Shown here in pieces: positions 25,960 to 34,985 of a DNA stretch of 64,000 bases. Numbering within the stretch: position 1 is the first letter of the stretch; each line of letters begins with the position of its first letter. This stretch comes from Saccharothrix deserti (GTDB taxonomy: Bacteria; Actinomycetota; Actinomycetes; Mycobacteriales; Pseudonocardiaceae), in NCBI RefSeq assembly GCF_009769385.1, contig NZ_VKAB01000015.1, positions 1 through 64,000 on the forward strand, in the 5' to 3' direction. The translations under genes and the position numbers were made by a program. The notes below the pieces were generated by a model. That model saw only the letters and a list, made by a program, of their open reading frames with translations. It made no database searches and was not told the origin of the DNA.

Positions 25960-27216
25960 GTGGAGCAACTGACCGCCGCTGACCAGCTCAAGCGCCAGGG
26001 CCTGCGCCGGATGAAACTGGTGGCCACCGGCTTCTTCCTGGCGGCCACCGCGATCTTCCTCATCGCCCTGCTCTTCGAGGACGGCGGCCCGGCCTGGATC
26101 GGGTACGTCCGCGCCGCGGCCGAGGCGGGCATGGTCGGCGCGCTCGCCGACTGGTTCGCCGTGACCGCGCTTTTCCGCAGGCCACTGGGGCTGCCGATCC
26201 CGCACACGGCGATCATCCCGACCCGCAAGGACAGCTTCGGCGACGCGCTGGGGTCGTTCGTCGGGACGAACTTCCTGTCCGAGGCGGTGGTGCGGGACAA
26301 GCTGCGCCGGGTCGGCATCGCACGGCGTCTCGGCGAGTGGGTCGCCAACCAGGATCACGCCGAACGGGTGACGTCCGAACTGGCCAACGTGGTCCGCGGC
26401 GCGGTCACCGTGCTGCGGGACGACGACGTGCAGGCCGTGGTCGAGCAGGCGGTGGTGCGGCGGCTCGTCGACCAGCAGTGGGGTCCGCCGCTGGGCAAGC
26501 TGCTCGGTCAGGTGCTCACCGACGGCGCGCACCACAAGCTCGTGGACCTGGTGTGCGACCGGGCGTACGACTGGGTGCGGGACAACTACGACAAGGTCAT
26601 GAACGTGGTGTCGGACCGGGCGCCGTCGTGGTCGCCGAAGTTCGTGGACTCGCTGCTAGGCGACAAGGTCTACAGCGAGCTGCTGGACTTCGCGTGGGCG
26701 GTGAAGACCGACGCCAACCACCCGATGCGGTTGGCGGTGGACCAGTTCCTGATCGAGTTCGCGACCGACCTGCGGACCGACCCGGCGACCATGCAGCGGG
26801 CCGAGCAGGTCAAGCAGCAGCTCGTGTCGCACCCGGACGTGCAGCGGCTCATCGGGTCGGCTTGGGGCACGGCGAAGAAGATGCTGCTCGACGCGGCCGA
26901 GGACCCGTCGTCCGAGCTGCGCAAGCGCGTGCGCGAGGGGCTGATGTCGTTCGGCCGGCGGTTGATCGAGGACGAGGTGATGCGCGCGAAGGTCGACGGG
27001 TGGCTCGAAGGCGCGGCGGGGTACGTGGTGACCAACTACCGCCACGAGATCACCACGCTGATCACCGACACGGTCGAGCGCTGGGACGCCGAGGAGACCT
27101 CGCGCAAGATCGAACTGCAGGTCGGCCGCGACCTGCAGTTCATCCGCATCAACGGCACCGTCGTGGGCGCGCTCGCCGGCCTGGTGATCTACACCTTCAG
27201 CCAACTGGTCGTCTGA
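25960..27216 (+). CDS. DUF445 membrane-associated protein
   Basis: A 418-residue DUF445 protein. A transmembrane helix near 23-43 (LVATGFFLAATAIFLIALLF region) precedes the signature AEAGMVGALADWFAVTALFR (about 56-75) and PHTAIIPTRKDSFGDALG. A long helical, charged middle and a final hydrophobic helix (GTVVGALAGLVIYTFSQLVV) complete it. Function is unknown across the family. Divergent from the aminotransferase with about 56 bp between starts. Confidence 0.85.
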   Translation: MEQLTAADQLKRQGLRRMKLVATGFFLAATAIFLIALLFEDGGPAWIGYVRAAAEAGMVGALADWFAVTALFRRPLGLPIPHTAIIPTRKDSFGDALGSFVGTNFLSEAVVRDKLRRVGIARRLGEWVANQDHAERVTSELANVVRGAVTVLRDDDVQAVVEQAVVRRLVDQQWGPPLGKLLGQVLTDGAHHKLVDLVCDRAYDWVRDNYDKVMNVVSDRAPSWSPKFVDSLLGDKVYSELLDFAWAVKTDANHPMRLAVDQFLIEFATDLRTDPATMQRAEQVKQQLVSHPDVQRLIGSAWGTAKKMLLDAAEDPSSELRKRVREGLMSFGRRLIEDEVMRAKVDGWLEGAAGYVVTNYRHEITTLITDTVERWDAEETSRKIELQVGRDLQFIRINGTVVGALAGLVIYTFSQLVV

Positions 27217-27225
27217 CCCCGCACC

Positions 27226-27368
27226 CCCGAACGCTCAACTCAGGCATCCCGAACGCAGGACACACGCCTTCCGAACGTAGGACACACCTGCGCTGAACGT
27301 AGGACACACGCGTGTGTCCTACGTTCAAGCTGCGTGTGTCCTGCGTTCGGAACAGGTGGGTTGAACGC
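27226..27368. repeat. Intergenic palindrome element, copy 2
   Basis: A 34-bp perfect palindrome (27294-27327) made of TGAACGTAGGACACACG and its complement is nested inside a 19-bp inverted pair (27249-27267 and 27332-27350). A further GAACGTAGGACACAC unit is at 27273. It sits exactly between two convergent genes and should terminate both. Confidence 0.82.
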
Positions 27369-27905
27369 TCAGGTCACGCTGAGGGCCCGGCGTTCCCGCC
27401 AGTTGCGCGCCTTCTCCCGGTTGCCGCACGTCTGCATCGAGCACCAGGTGCGCGAGCGGTTGCGCGAACGGTCGAAGAACGCCCACCGGCAGTCGTCCGC
27501 TTGGCAGATCTTGAACCGCTCCCACGACCCGAGCACCGCGAGCCGCGCCGCCGCGCCGAGCACCGCGCCCAGGGCATCGGTGCTGGACATCGTCGGCACG
27601 CCGTGGCTGAGATCGACACGCACCAGCCCCGCGGCGGGGGTCGGATCGGGTCCGTCGTGCCGTTCACCCAGCGAGGCCCGCAGCGACGCGCGGGCGGCGC
27701 GGACCTCCTCCGGATCACCCGCGCGGCCGAGGCCGCGTTCGGTGACCCACGCGCGCCAAGCGGCGGCGCTGTCGAGGACGTCAGTGCCGAGTTCGAGATC
27801 TCGGGTGTTCAGGAAAGCGAGCAGCAGCTCCACATCGTGTTCCGCATCGCCGGCTCGACCCTGCGTGAAAGCCGCGTGGTCCCAGCCGGCCGCCAGACCA
27901 GTCAC
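27369..27905 (-). CDS. CGNR zinc-finger (ABATE-type) regulator
   Basis: A 178-residue protein of the CGNR family: an N-terminal ABATE region (ELLLAFLNTRDLEL) and a C-terminal treble-clef-like motif CQADDCRWAFFDRSRNRS then WCSMQTCGNREKARNW. Such proteins are thought to bind nucleic acid as regulators. The C-terminal half is certain; the start is not. GTG at 27905 is used, but GTG or TTG codons up to ~75 bp further upstream would also fit and none has a well-spaced ribosome site. Confidence 0.75.
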   Translation of the reverse strand: MTGLAAGWDHAAFTQGRAGDAEHDVELLLAFLNTRDLELGTDVLDSAAAWRAWVTERGLGRAGDPEEVRAARASLRASLGERHDGPDPTPAAGLVRVDLSHGVPTMSSTDALGAVLGAAARLAVLGSWERFKICQADDCRWAFFDRSRNRSRTWCSMQTCGNREKARNWRERRALSVT

Positions 27906-28025
27906 CCCTCCACTGTAGGCGTCGAAGAGCAACGATGTGGCGAAGTAACCGTCAAACGACGATGACCGGTTAGTCCAGCTGCCCGTCGGCACACCTCTCC
28001 ACGTTCGGCCGATCGGAGTATGAAC

Positions 28026-28050
28026 CGTGTGTATACCTCGTGTGTATAGT
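28026..28050 (+). promoter_or_regulatory. PadR operator and promoter
   Basis: A direct repeat CGTGTGTATA at 28026-28035 and 28039-28048 covers a -10 element TATAGT (28045-28050), with the padR start codon at 28059. Overlap of repeat and -10 indicates autorepression of the padR-ABC operon; binding itself is inferred. Confidence 0.65.
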
Positions 28051-28058
28051 TCGCTCCC

Positions 28059-28583
28059 ATGTCGATCGGACACACCCTGCTCGGCCTGCTGGAAAAAGGC
28101 CCACGGCACGGATACGACCTGAAGAGGGCCTACGACGAGCGCTTCGGCCAAGACCGGCCGCTGCACTACGGGCAGGTCTACACCACCCTGTCGCGCCTGC
28201 TCCGCAACGGCCTCGTCGAGGAGGCGGGCGTCGAAGCGGGCGACGGTCCGGAACGCAAGCGGTACGCGATCACGGGCGCGGGCGTGACGGATGTGGAGCA
28301 CTGGCTGGGCACGCCGGAGAAGCCGGAGCCCTACCTGCAGAACACGCTCTACGCGAAGGTCGTGCTGGCCCTGCTGTCCGGACGCAGCGCGGACGACGTG
28401 CTCGACGTCCAGCGCGCCGCCCACCTGGCCGCGATGCGCGAGCTGACCAAGCGCAAGGCGTCCGGCGACCTGGCCGACCAGCTGATCTGCGACCACGCCC
28501 TGTTCCACCTCGAGGCCGACCTGCGCTGGCTGGAGCTCACCGCCGCACGCCTCGGCCAGCTGAAGACGGCGGTGACCCGATGA
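28059..28583 (+). CDS. PadR-family transcriptional regulator
   Basis: A 174-residue PadR regulator: winged helix at 1-80 (LLEKGPRHGYDLKRAYDERF, YTTLSRLLRNGLVEE) and a C-terminal dimerising helix region. PadR proteins usually repress a neighbouring efflux or stress operon and let go on ligand binding. Here its stop overlaps the start of an ABC ATPase (4 bp), so it should control that three-gene transporter and itself, through the repeat at 28026-28048. Confidence 0.9.
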   Translation: MSIGHTLLGLLEKGPRHGYDLKRAYDERFGQDRPLHYGQVYTTLSRLLRNGLVEEAGVEAGDGPERKRYAITGAGVTDVEHWLGTPEKPEPYLQNTLYAKVVLALLSGRSADDVLDVQRAAHLAAMRELTKRKASGDLADQLICDHALFHLEADLRWLELTAARLGQLKTAVTR

Positions 28584-29311
28584 ACGACGGAGGATTCACG
28601 CGTGGCCCAGGACCGGTGGACGGCCCAGGACCGGTGAAGGTGCTGCTGGAAGCCGTCGACCTGCACAAGGCGTTCGGGCCGACGCCCGCGCTGGACGGCG
28701 CCGGCCTGAGCGTGCGCGCCGGCGAGGTCGTGGCCGTGATGGGCCCGTCCGGCTCGGGCAAGTCGACCCTGCTGCACTGCATGGCCGGGATCCTGACGCC
28801 GGACAAGGGCACCGTGCGCTACCGCGACGTGGAGCTGAGCGCGATGGGCGACGGCCAGCGCAGCGAGTTGCGGCGCACCGAGTTCGGGTTCGTGTTCCAG
28901 TTCGGCCAGCTGGTGCCGGAGCTGAGCTGCCTGGAGAACGTCGCCCTGCCGCTGCGGCTTGGTTCGGTGAAGCGCAAGGAAGCCGAGTCGCGCGCCCGCG
29001 AGTGGCTGGAGCGGCTGGAGGTGTCCGACGTCGCCGACAAGCGTCCGGGCGAGACGTCCGGCGGCCAGGGCCAGCGGGTCGCGGTGGCACGCGCCCTGGT
29101 GACGGGCCCGCGGGTGGTGTTCGCCGACGAGCCGACGGGCGCGCTCGACTCGCTCAACGGCGAGCGGGTGATGCAGTTGCTGGTCACCGCGGCGAAGGAG
29201 ACCAACGCGGCGGTGGTGCTGGTGACGCACGAACCGCGCGTGGCGGCGTACTCCGACCGCGAGGTCGTCGTGCGCGACGGGCGATCGCGTGAGATGGAGC
29301 CGGTCACGTGA
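28580..29311 (+). CDS. ABC transporter ATP-binding protein (MacB/LolD type)
   Basis: A 243-residue ATPase: Walker A GPSGSGKST (about 55-63), Q-loop FVFQFGQLVPELS, signature SGGQGQRVAVARAL, Walker B VVFADEPTG, D-loop ALDS and H-switch VTHEP. It belongs to the MacB/LolD/FtsE group, which pairs with FtsX-like permeases that work by mechanotransmission rather than by a classical channel. It starts inside the padR stop and its stop overlaps the first permease start. An N-terminal ~20-residue Gly/Pro extension is unusual. Confidence 0.92.
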   Translation: MNDGGFTRGPGPVDGPGPVKVLLEAVDLHKAFGPTPALDGAGLSVRAGEVVAVMGPSGSGKSTLLHCMAGILTPDKGTVRYRDVELSAMGDGQRSELRRTEFGFVFQFGQLVPELSCLENVALPLRLGSVKRKEAESRAREWLERLEVSDVADKRPGETSGGQGQRVAVARALVTGPRVVFADEPTGALDSLNGERVMQLLVTAAKETNAAVVLVTHEPRVAAYSDREVVVRDGRSREMEPVT

Positions 29312-31605
29312 AGCAGTGGTTCACCGACCTCGCGCTGGGCGTCCGGCTGGCTCTCGGCGGCGGTCGCACGTCGTGGGTGCGGCTCGCGTTGACCGGCGCG
29401 GGCATCGGCATCGGCGTGGCCGTGCTGCTGGCGTCGGCCTCGGTCACCACGGTGTTATCCGAGCGCGACGAACGGCAGGCCGCGAACGCGCCGGTCACCG
29501 GCGAGCAGACGTCGGGGGACGTCCTGTACTCGACGTTCTGGTTCACCGAGTACCGCGGCGAGTCGATCACCGGGCGGTTCGTGAAGGGCAGCGGCCCGGA
29601 CGCGCCGGTGCCGCCGGGCATGTCGAAGGTCCCCGGCGACGGCGAGGTGTTCGTGTCGCCGGCGCTCGCGAAGCTGTTGGAGTCGCCGGAGGGGGAGCTG
29701 CTGCGGGAGCGGTTCCCGCAACAGCTGATCGGCACCATCGACGATGTCGGCCTGAACACGCCGCACGACCTCCTGTTCTACGCGGGTGACGCGACCGTCC
29801 CGGAGGACGACGGCACCGCGATCTCCCGGTTCGGCGGGCAGTTGACCGAGCGCGCCCTCGACCCGGTGCTGTCCCTGCTGGTCATGGTCGGCGTGGTCGC
29901 GCTGCTGTTCCCGGTGCTGGTGTTCGTGGGGATCAGCACGCGGCTGGCCGGGGCCGAGCGGGACCGCAGGCTGGCGGCGTTGCGGCTGGTCGGCGCCGGA
30001 TCGCAGCGGGTGCGCCGGATCGCGGCGGGTGAAGCGCTGCTCGGCGCGTTCGTCGGGCTGGCGGTGGGCACGGTACTGTTCTTCATCGGACGGCAGTTCG
30101 TGGACGACATCCAGGTGCTGGGGCTCAGCGCGTTCGTGAGCGACTTGACCCCGTCGTTGCCGTTCGCGGTCATGATCGCCGTGCTGGTGCCGGTGATGGC
30201 GGTGGTCACGTCGGTGATCGCGATGCGGCGCACGGTGATCGAGCCGCTGGGCGTGGTGCGCCGGGCGAAGCCGGTGCGCCGGGTGCTGTGGTGGCGGTTG
30301 GTGCCGCTCGTCGTCGGCGTGGGGGTGCTGATCACCCAGGCCGGCGCGTTCGGCGGGTCGCAGAGCCGGGGGTCCGCGCCGATCGTGATCGGCGGGATCG
30401 TGATGCTGCTGCTGGCGATCCCGGTGCTGCTGCCGTGGGTGGTGGAACGCGCGGTGGGCCGTGTGCGCGGTGGCGCGCCGTCGTGGCAGCTGGCGATCCG
30501 CAGGCTCCAGTTGGAGAGCGGCACGGCGGCTCGCGTGGTCGGCGGTGTGGCGGTGGTCCTGGCCGGAGGCATCGCGCTGCAGTCCGTGATGGCCAGCGCC
30601 CAGAGCGAGGTCATGGACAGTCCGGGACCGGAGGTCGACCGGGGCCGGATCACGATCAACCTGCGTGAGTCGACGCCCGAGTTGGTCGAGCAGACAGCGG
30701 GCCTGGTGGCGCGGACCGCGGGCGTGGCAGAAGTCCACACGCTGCGAAACCTGGGGTTCAAGGCCGGCGAGGACGACTACCACTCGGCGTTCGTCGGCAA
30801 CTGCGAAGCCCTGAGGACGCAGGCGGTTCTGCCGAGCTGCCAGGACGGCGACTCGTTCTACGTCGAAACCGCCTTCTCCCGGGGCCACCGGTCGCTGCTC
30901 AAGGCCGGCCAGCGGGTCACGATGTTCGAGGATTCCACCGGGGACCAGCGGGAAGGTCCACAATGGACGGTACCGGAGTTCACCGTGGTCAAGCCACCGA
31001 GTGAGTCGATCAACTTCCAGAGCGGCCTGTTGCTCACGCCGTCCGTGGCGCGTGCCATGCCGGTCGAACCCGAGAGCTCCAACCTGCTGGTGCTGATCGA
31101 CCAGGACGAGCGGGACGTCGCGGAGCACGTCCGCAACGCCGTGGCCCCGATAACGTGGCGCTCCTACGTGTCCTACTTCGGCGAGGCCGACGTCTCCCAG
31201 CGGGTGGAGCAGTTCCAGAGCATCCGGCAAGGCCTGTTGGCGGGGTCCCTGATCACGCTGCTGCTGGCGGGCGCGAGTCTGCTGGTGCTGGCCCTGGAAC
31301 AGGTCCGCGAACGCAGGCGGCCACTCGCGGTCCTGGCGGCGAGCGGTGTCCCGCGAGGCGCCCTGGGCAGGTCGCTCCTCTGGCAGAACGCGGTGCCGCT
31401 CCTGTTGGCGCTGGTCGTGGCCGTGGGTGTGGGCGGTGCTCTGGCGGTCCTGCTGTTGCGGATCATGTCCCAGCCGATCGTCCTCGACTGGCCGGGCATC
31501 GCGGTGCTCAGCGGCGCGGCGGCGTTCATGGTCGTCGTGGTGACCGTCCTGTCGCTGCCGTCACTGCGGCGGGCGACGGGCGCGCTGGGCCTGCGTTCCG
31601 AGTAA
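29308..31605 (+). CDS. FtsX-like ABC permease 1
   Basis: A 765-residue permease with two FtsX modules: one N-terminal helix (about 25-50), a periplasmic-side domain, a cluster of helices at ~190-390, a second extracytoplasmic domain with several cysteines (NCEALRT, PSCQDG) and three helices at the C-terminus (about 640-755). It is translationally coupled to the ATPase (GTGA overlap). One rare TTA leucine codon is present at residue 50 (29455-29457). Likely exports or senses an amphipathic compound, possibly an antimicrobial; the cargo is unknown. Confidence 0.85.
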   Translation: MKQWFTDLALGVRLALGGGRTSWVRLALTGAGIGIGVAVLLASASVTTVLSERDERQAANAPVTGEQTSGDVLYSTFWFTEYRGESITGRFVKGSGPDAPVPPGMSKVPGDGEVFVSPALAKLLESPEGELLRERFPQQLIGTIDDVGLNTPHDLLFYAGDATVPEDDGTAISRFGGQLTERALDPVLSLLVMVGVVALLFPVLVFVGISTRLAGAERDRRLAALRLVGAGSQRVRRIAAGEALLGAFVGLAVGTVLFFIGRQFVDDIQVLGLSAFVSDLTPSLPFAVMIAVLVPVMAVVTSVIAMRRTVIEPLGVVRRAKPVRRVLWWRLVPLVVGVGVLITQAGAFGGSQSRGSAPIVIGGIVMLLLAIPVLLPWVVERAVGRVRGGAPSWQLAIRRLQLESGTAARVVGGVAVVLAGGIALQSVMASAQSEVMDSPGPEVDRGRITINLRESTPELVEQTAGLVARTAGVAEVHTLRNLGFKAGEDDYHSAFVGNCEALRTQAVLPSCQDGDSFYVETAFSRGHRSLLKAGQRVTMFEDSTGDQREGPQWTVPEFTVVKPPSESINFQSGLLLTPSVARAMPVEPESSNLLVLIDQDERDVAEHVRNAVAPITWRSYVSYFGEADVSQRVEQFQSIRQGLLAGSLITLLLAGASLLVLALEQVRERRRPLAVLAASGVPRGALGRSLLWQNAVPLLLALVVAVGVGGALAVLLLRIMSQPIVLDWPGIAVLSGAAAFMVVVVTVLSLPSLRRATGALGLRSE

Positions 31606-31734
31606 CCCGCACATCTTGTCCACGTCGGCAGGCCACGTCGAGGCCCCCCTTGGCGTCTCAAGAGATGTGATCCCTATGCAGCACCCCCACCGCACCCCCC
31701 GAAGAGGCGGCCGGAGCACTCAGGACGCGCTCCG
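31606..31734. other. 129-bp gap between the two permease genes
   Basis: No gene or strong hairpin is visible. The second permease start (ATGAGGTGG at 31735) has only a weak ribosome site, so it may depend on transcription and ribosomes from the first. Confidence 0.4.
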
Positions 31735-33906
31735 ATGAGGTGGGCCGCCGACCTGGTCCTGGGCGTTCGACTGGCTGTCGGGGGCAGTCGGACGTCCTGG
31801 GCCAGGTTGGCGCTCACCGCCGCCGGCGTCGGCCTCGGTGTCACCGTCCTGCTCCTGGCCGCCTCCATCGGGCCGGCCCGCGAGGCGAAGTCCCAACGCG
31901 TCCAGGCCGCGTCCCTCACCTCCACCGAGGCGGACTCCACCCTCAAAGCCCGCAACGTCAGCGTCTCCTGGCGAGGCCACCTCATCACCGGTGTGGAACT
32001 GGCCGCCACCACGCCCGACGCCCCCGCACCGCCCGGTGTCGGCCGCATCCCCGGTCCGGGTGAACTGGTCGTCTCCCCCGAACTCCTCGACCTGATGCGC
32101 ACCGACGACTCGGTCCGCGCCCGCTTCCCGGAAAGCGTCATCGGGGTGATCGCCGACGCCGGCCTGCCGAGGCCGAAGTCCCTGATCTTCTACGCCGGCC
32201 TGTCCGAAGCCCACTTCGACAACGCCTACTCGGCCACCGGCTTCGGCAGCGACCTGCCCCCGTCGACCCTGCTGCCCGTCTACCGGCTGCTGATGGTCGC
32301 CGCGATCAGCGCCCTGCTCGTCCCGCTCGGCATCTTCATCCTGGTCGCCACCCGCCTCGGCGCGACCGGCCGCGAACAGCGCCTGGCCGCGATCCGCCTG
32401 GTCGGCGCGTCCCGCAACCAGATCCGCTGGATCGCGAGCGGTGAGACGTTGACGGGGGCCGTGCTCGGGTTGCTCGTCGGCGTGGCGCTGTTCTTCGCCG
32501 CACGGCCGCTCGCCCGGTTCATCGAGGTCGAGGGGGTCGGCTTCTTCCCGACCGACCTGCTGCCCGACCCGCTGCTCGGCGCCATGATCGCCCTCGGCGT
32601 GCCGGTGGTGGCGGTCGTGTCGGCCCTGCTCGCGCTGCGCACGGAGGAGGTCGGCCCGCTCGGCCTGTCCCGCGCCGTCGAACTGCCGCGGTACCGGGCG
32701 TGGTGGCGGTTCGGGCTGATCGGCGCGGGTGCCCTGCTGATCGTGGTGATCTCCGCGACCGGCAACTACTGGCAGTTGATGACCGACGCGCGCCTGGCCG
32801 TCAGCCTCGGTCTGGGCATCGCGCTGGTCCTCGCCGGCACGGGTGCGGTGCTGCCGTGGCTGGTCGGCAAGGTCGCCCACCGCCTCGAACCGGACGGCAT
32901 CGCGCCGCTGCTCGCATTACGCACCCTCCGGTTCGACTCGGGCACCCCACGCGTGCTGTCCGGCGTCGTCGTGGTGCTCACCGGCTCGTTGACGCTCCAG
33001 GTCCTGCTCGGCGTGGCGGCCCAGTTCACCGCCGCCCCACCGTCCGACACCCCCGACCGCTGGGTGCTCAACCTGCCCCTGCACACCCCGGTCCGGTCGC
33101 TGGAAGAGGCGATCGCGCTGGTCGGCGGCGTGCGGGAGGTCAGCGAGGTGCGCCGGCACCGCCTGGAGGACACCACCGTCACGAGTACCGACTGCGCCGA
33201 GATCGCCGAACGCCTGGAGGTCGAGGACTGCGTGACCGGCTCCGCCTACCTGGTCGGCCCCGGTCCCGCACCCGGCACGAAGGTCACCGTCAACGGCCGG
33301 GAGTGGGTCGTGCCGCAGTACAAGACGGTGGCCGAGGGTCCGCGAGGGCTGCTCGTCGCGGGCGGAGCCGATCCGGTGCTGGCGACCATCCCGCCGTCCG
33401 AACTGGTCGTGCGGGGTGACCCGGACGAGTCCTTCGGTGATCGCCTGCTGGCCGCCACCGGCCGGGCCGACCGCGGCGTCACGCTGCGCCGACCGGTCGA
33501 AGCCGGGCAGGTCGAGCTGTTCACGTCCCTGCGCAGCGGTGTCATCGGCGGATCGGTGCTGCTCACCCTGCTGGCCGTGATCGGTCTCGCGGCGGCGGCC
33601 GTCGACCAGGTCCACGAACGCCGCCGCGCCACGGCGGTGCTGGTCGCGAACGGCGTGCCGCCGAAGGTCCTCGCGGTGTCCGCGCTGTGGCAGTCGGCGA
33701 TACCCGCGGCGCTCGGCATCGGGCTGGCCATCCCGATCGGCCTCGGCACGGCGTGGTTGGTGGCGCCGGTCGAACGGTTCCGCGTCGACTGGACCGAGAT
33801 CGCCACCACGGTCGCCGCCGCGGCGGTCGTCGTCCTCGTGGTGTCCCTGTGCACGCTGCCGGCGCTGCGCTCGGCGATCCGCCCGACCGGTCTGCGAACC
33901 GAGTGA
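31735..33906 (+). CDS. FtsX-like ABC permease 2
   Basis: A 723-residue paralogue of the preceding permease, with the same order of helices and domains and the same N-terminal sequence pattern (DLVLGVRLAVGGSRTSWARL against DLALGVRLALGGGRTSWVRL). The second extracytoplasmic domain again has two cysteines (TDCAEIAERLEVEDC). With the ATPase it would form a heterodimeric exporter. It too has a single TTA codon (residue 395, 32917-32919). The similarity of the two genes shows a tandem duplication. Confidence 0.83.
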   Translation: MRWAADLVLGVRLAVGGSRTSWARLALTAAGVGLGVTVLLLAASIGPAREAKSQRVQAASLTSTEADSTLKARNVSVSWRGHLITGVELAATTPDAPAPPGVGRIPGPGELVVSPELLDLMRTDDSVRARFPESVIGVIADAGLPRPKSLIFYAGLSEAHFDNAYSATGFGSDLPPSTLLPVYRLLMVAAISALLVPLGIFILVATRLGATGREQRLAAIRLVGASRNQIRWIASGETLTGAVLGLLVGVALFFAARPLARFIEVEGVGFFPTDLLPDPLLGAMIALGVPVVAVVSALLALRTEEVGPLGLSRAVELPRYRAWWRFGLIGAGALLIVVISATGNYWQLMTDARLAVSLGLGIALVLAGTGAVLPWLVGKVAHRLEPDGIAPLLALRTLRFDSGTPRVLSGVVVVLTGSLTLQVLLGVAAQFTAAPPSDTPDRWVLNLPLHTPVRSLEEAIALVGGVREVSEVRRHRLEDTTVTSTDCAEIAERLEVEDCVTGSAYLVGPGPAPGTKVTVNGREWVVPQYKTVAEGPRGLLVAGGADPVLATIPPSELVVRGDPDESFGDRLLAATGRADRGVTLRRPVEAGQVELFTSLRSGVIGGSVLLTLLAVIGLAAAAVDQVHERRRATAVLVANGVPPKVLAVSALWQSAIPAALGIGLAIPIGLGTAWLVAPVERFRVDWTEIATTVAAAAVVVLVVSLCTLPALRSAIRPTGLRTE

Positions 33907-34014
33907 CGACGCGGCGAACCGGGTAGCGACGCACGAAAACGATCACCGGTTCCCCCTGCCACACCATCGGGCGGCACCGGTATCCCCAGGTCAGCCGGGT
34001 TGCTCTCAAGGAGC

Positions 34015-34560
34015 ATGCAAGATCGGACCAACACTGAACTGCTCACCCGCGCACAGGCGGGCGACGAGGCCGCGTGGGACGAGATCGTCCGCCGGTACGT
34101 GCGCCTGGTCTGGGCGGTACCGAGGTCGCACCGGCTGAGCCCGGACGACGCGGCCGACGTCTGCCAGGCCACCTGGCTGGCGCTGGCCGAGAACCTGCAC
34201 CGCATCCGCCGTCCCGACCGGCTGGGCGCGTGGCTGGTCACGACCAGCCGGCGCGAGACGCTGACCGTGCTGCGCCTGCGCGGCCGGGAAGAGCCGGTCG
34301 ACCTGTGGGAACAGCCCGACGACGGGCCGTCGCCCGAGGAGGTGGCGCTGGCGGGTGACGCCGGGCCGGGGCTGTGGCGCGCGTACGTGACGCTGACCGA
34401 CCGTTGCCGGGAGATCCTGCGGCTGGCGGCGTTCGCGCCGGAGTTGTCGTTCACGCAGGTCGCGGAGGCGGTCGGCGTCCCGGTCAACAGCCTGGGCGCC
34501 ACCCGCGGCCGGTGCCTGGCCGTGCTGCGCCGCCGAATCGGCGTCGAGGTGGCCCGATGA
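34015..34560 (+). CDS. ECF-type RNA polymerase sigma factor
   Basis: A 181-residue sigma-70 factor with regions 2 and 4 only. Region 2: TRAQAGDEAAWDEIVRRYV and LSPDDAADVCQATWLAL; region 4: LTDRCREILRLAAFAPELSF then VAEAVGVPVNSLGATRGRCL, the DNA-binding helix-turn-helix. It directs transcription of a small regulon, possibly its own operon. Its stop overlaps the next gene by 4 bp, and that gene overlaps a CHAT-domain gene, so the three form one cassette. No classical anti-sigma factor (zinc-binding HxxxCxxC, transmembrane helix) is present. ATG at 34015 is used, though AAGGAG is only 1 bp before it; TTG at 34000 is the alternative. Confidence 0.88.
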   Translation: MQDRTNTELLTRAQAGDEAAWDEIVRRYVRLVWAVPRSHRLSPDDAADVCQATWLALAENLHRIRRPDRLGAWLVTTSRRETLTVLRLRGREEPVDLWEQPDDGPSPEEVALAGDAGPGLWRAYVTLTDRCREILRLAAFAPELSFTQVAEAVGVPVNSLGATRGRCLAVLRRRIGVEVAR

Positions 34561-34985
34561 CCACCGACCGCGAACTGCTCGACAGCCTCGCCCACCTCGT
34601 GGACGACCTCGACCCGACACCGGAAACCCTTGCCGCGAAGGCACAACGCGCGTTGCGCGAACGCACCGACGCGGCGGCGATGCGGCTGCTCTCCGACTCG
34701 GTGCGGGGCGCCCCGCCCGGTATGCGCGGGCGGGGCGGCACGCGGACGTTGACCTTCACCGACCTCGACCTGCGGCTCGACCACGTGACGGGTGGCCTGC
34801 ACGCGACGGGGCTGGTCCGTGCCGGGACGGGCACGCTCGCCGTGGCGCGGTGGCCGGGAGGTCAGGTGACGGCGGCGATCGACCCGGCGGGCTGGTTCCA
34901 CGTCGAGCGGCTGCCGTTCGGGCCGGTCAGGTTCGTGCTGCGGGGTGCGGGCCGCGATCACGCCACGCCGTGGTTCGTCGCATGA
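34557..34985 (+). CDS. 142-aa protein between sigma factor and CHAT protein
   Basis: I do not recognise a named family. Residues 1-50 look helical and charged (ELLDSLAHLVDDLDPTPETL, AQRALRERTDAAAMR). A Gly/Arg linker follows (GAPPGMRGRGGTR). The last 80 residues are beta-rich (LTFTDLDLRLDHVTGGLHAT, WFHVERLPFGPVRFVLRGAG), like a small carboxypeptidase-regulatory or CnaB-like sandwich. There is no membrane helix or zinc motif. ATGA overlaps on both sides couple it to the sigma factor and the CHAT gene. By position it is the best candidate for the sigma factor's partner and the protease's substrate. Confidence 0.7.
   Translation: MTTDRELLDSLAHLVDDLDPTPETLAAKAQRALRERTDAAAMRLLSDSVRGAPPGMRGRGGTRTLTFTDLDLRLDHVTGGLHATGLVRAGTGTLAVARWPGGQVTAAIDPAGWFHVERLPFGPVRFVLRGAGRDHATPWFVA

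Noticed and set aside
27369..28508. 379-residue version of the CGNR protein
   Set aside because: The extension runs antisense through the padR promoter and gene and has no CGNR-family features.
29455..31230. 591-codon frame on the - strand
   Set aside because: Antisense to FtsX-like permease 1; no domain and an extreme His/Arg/Gln content.
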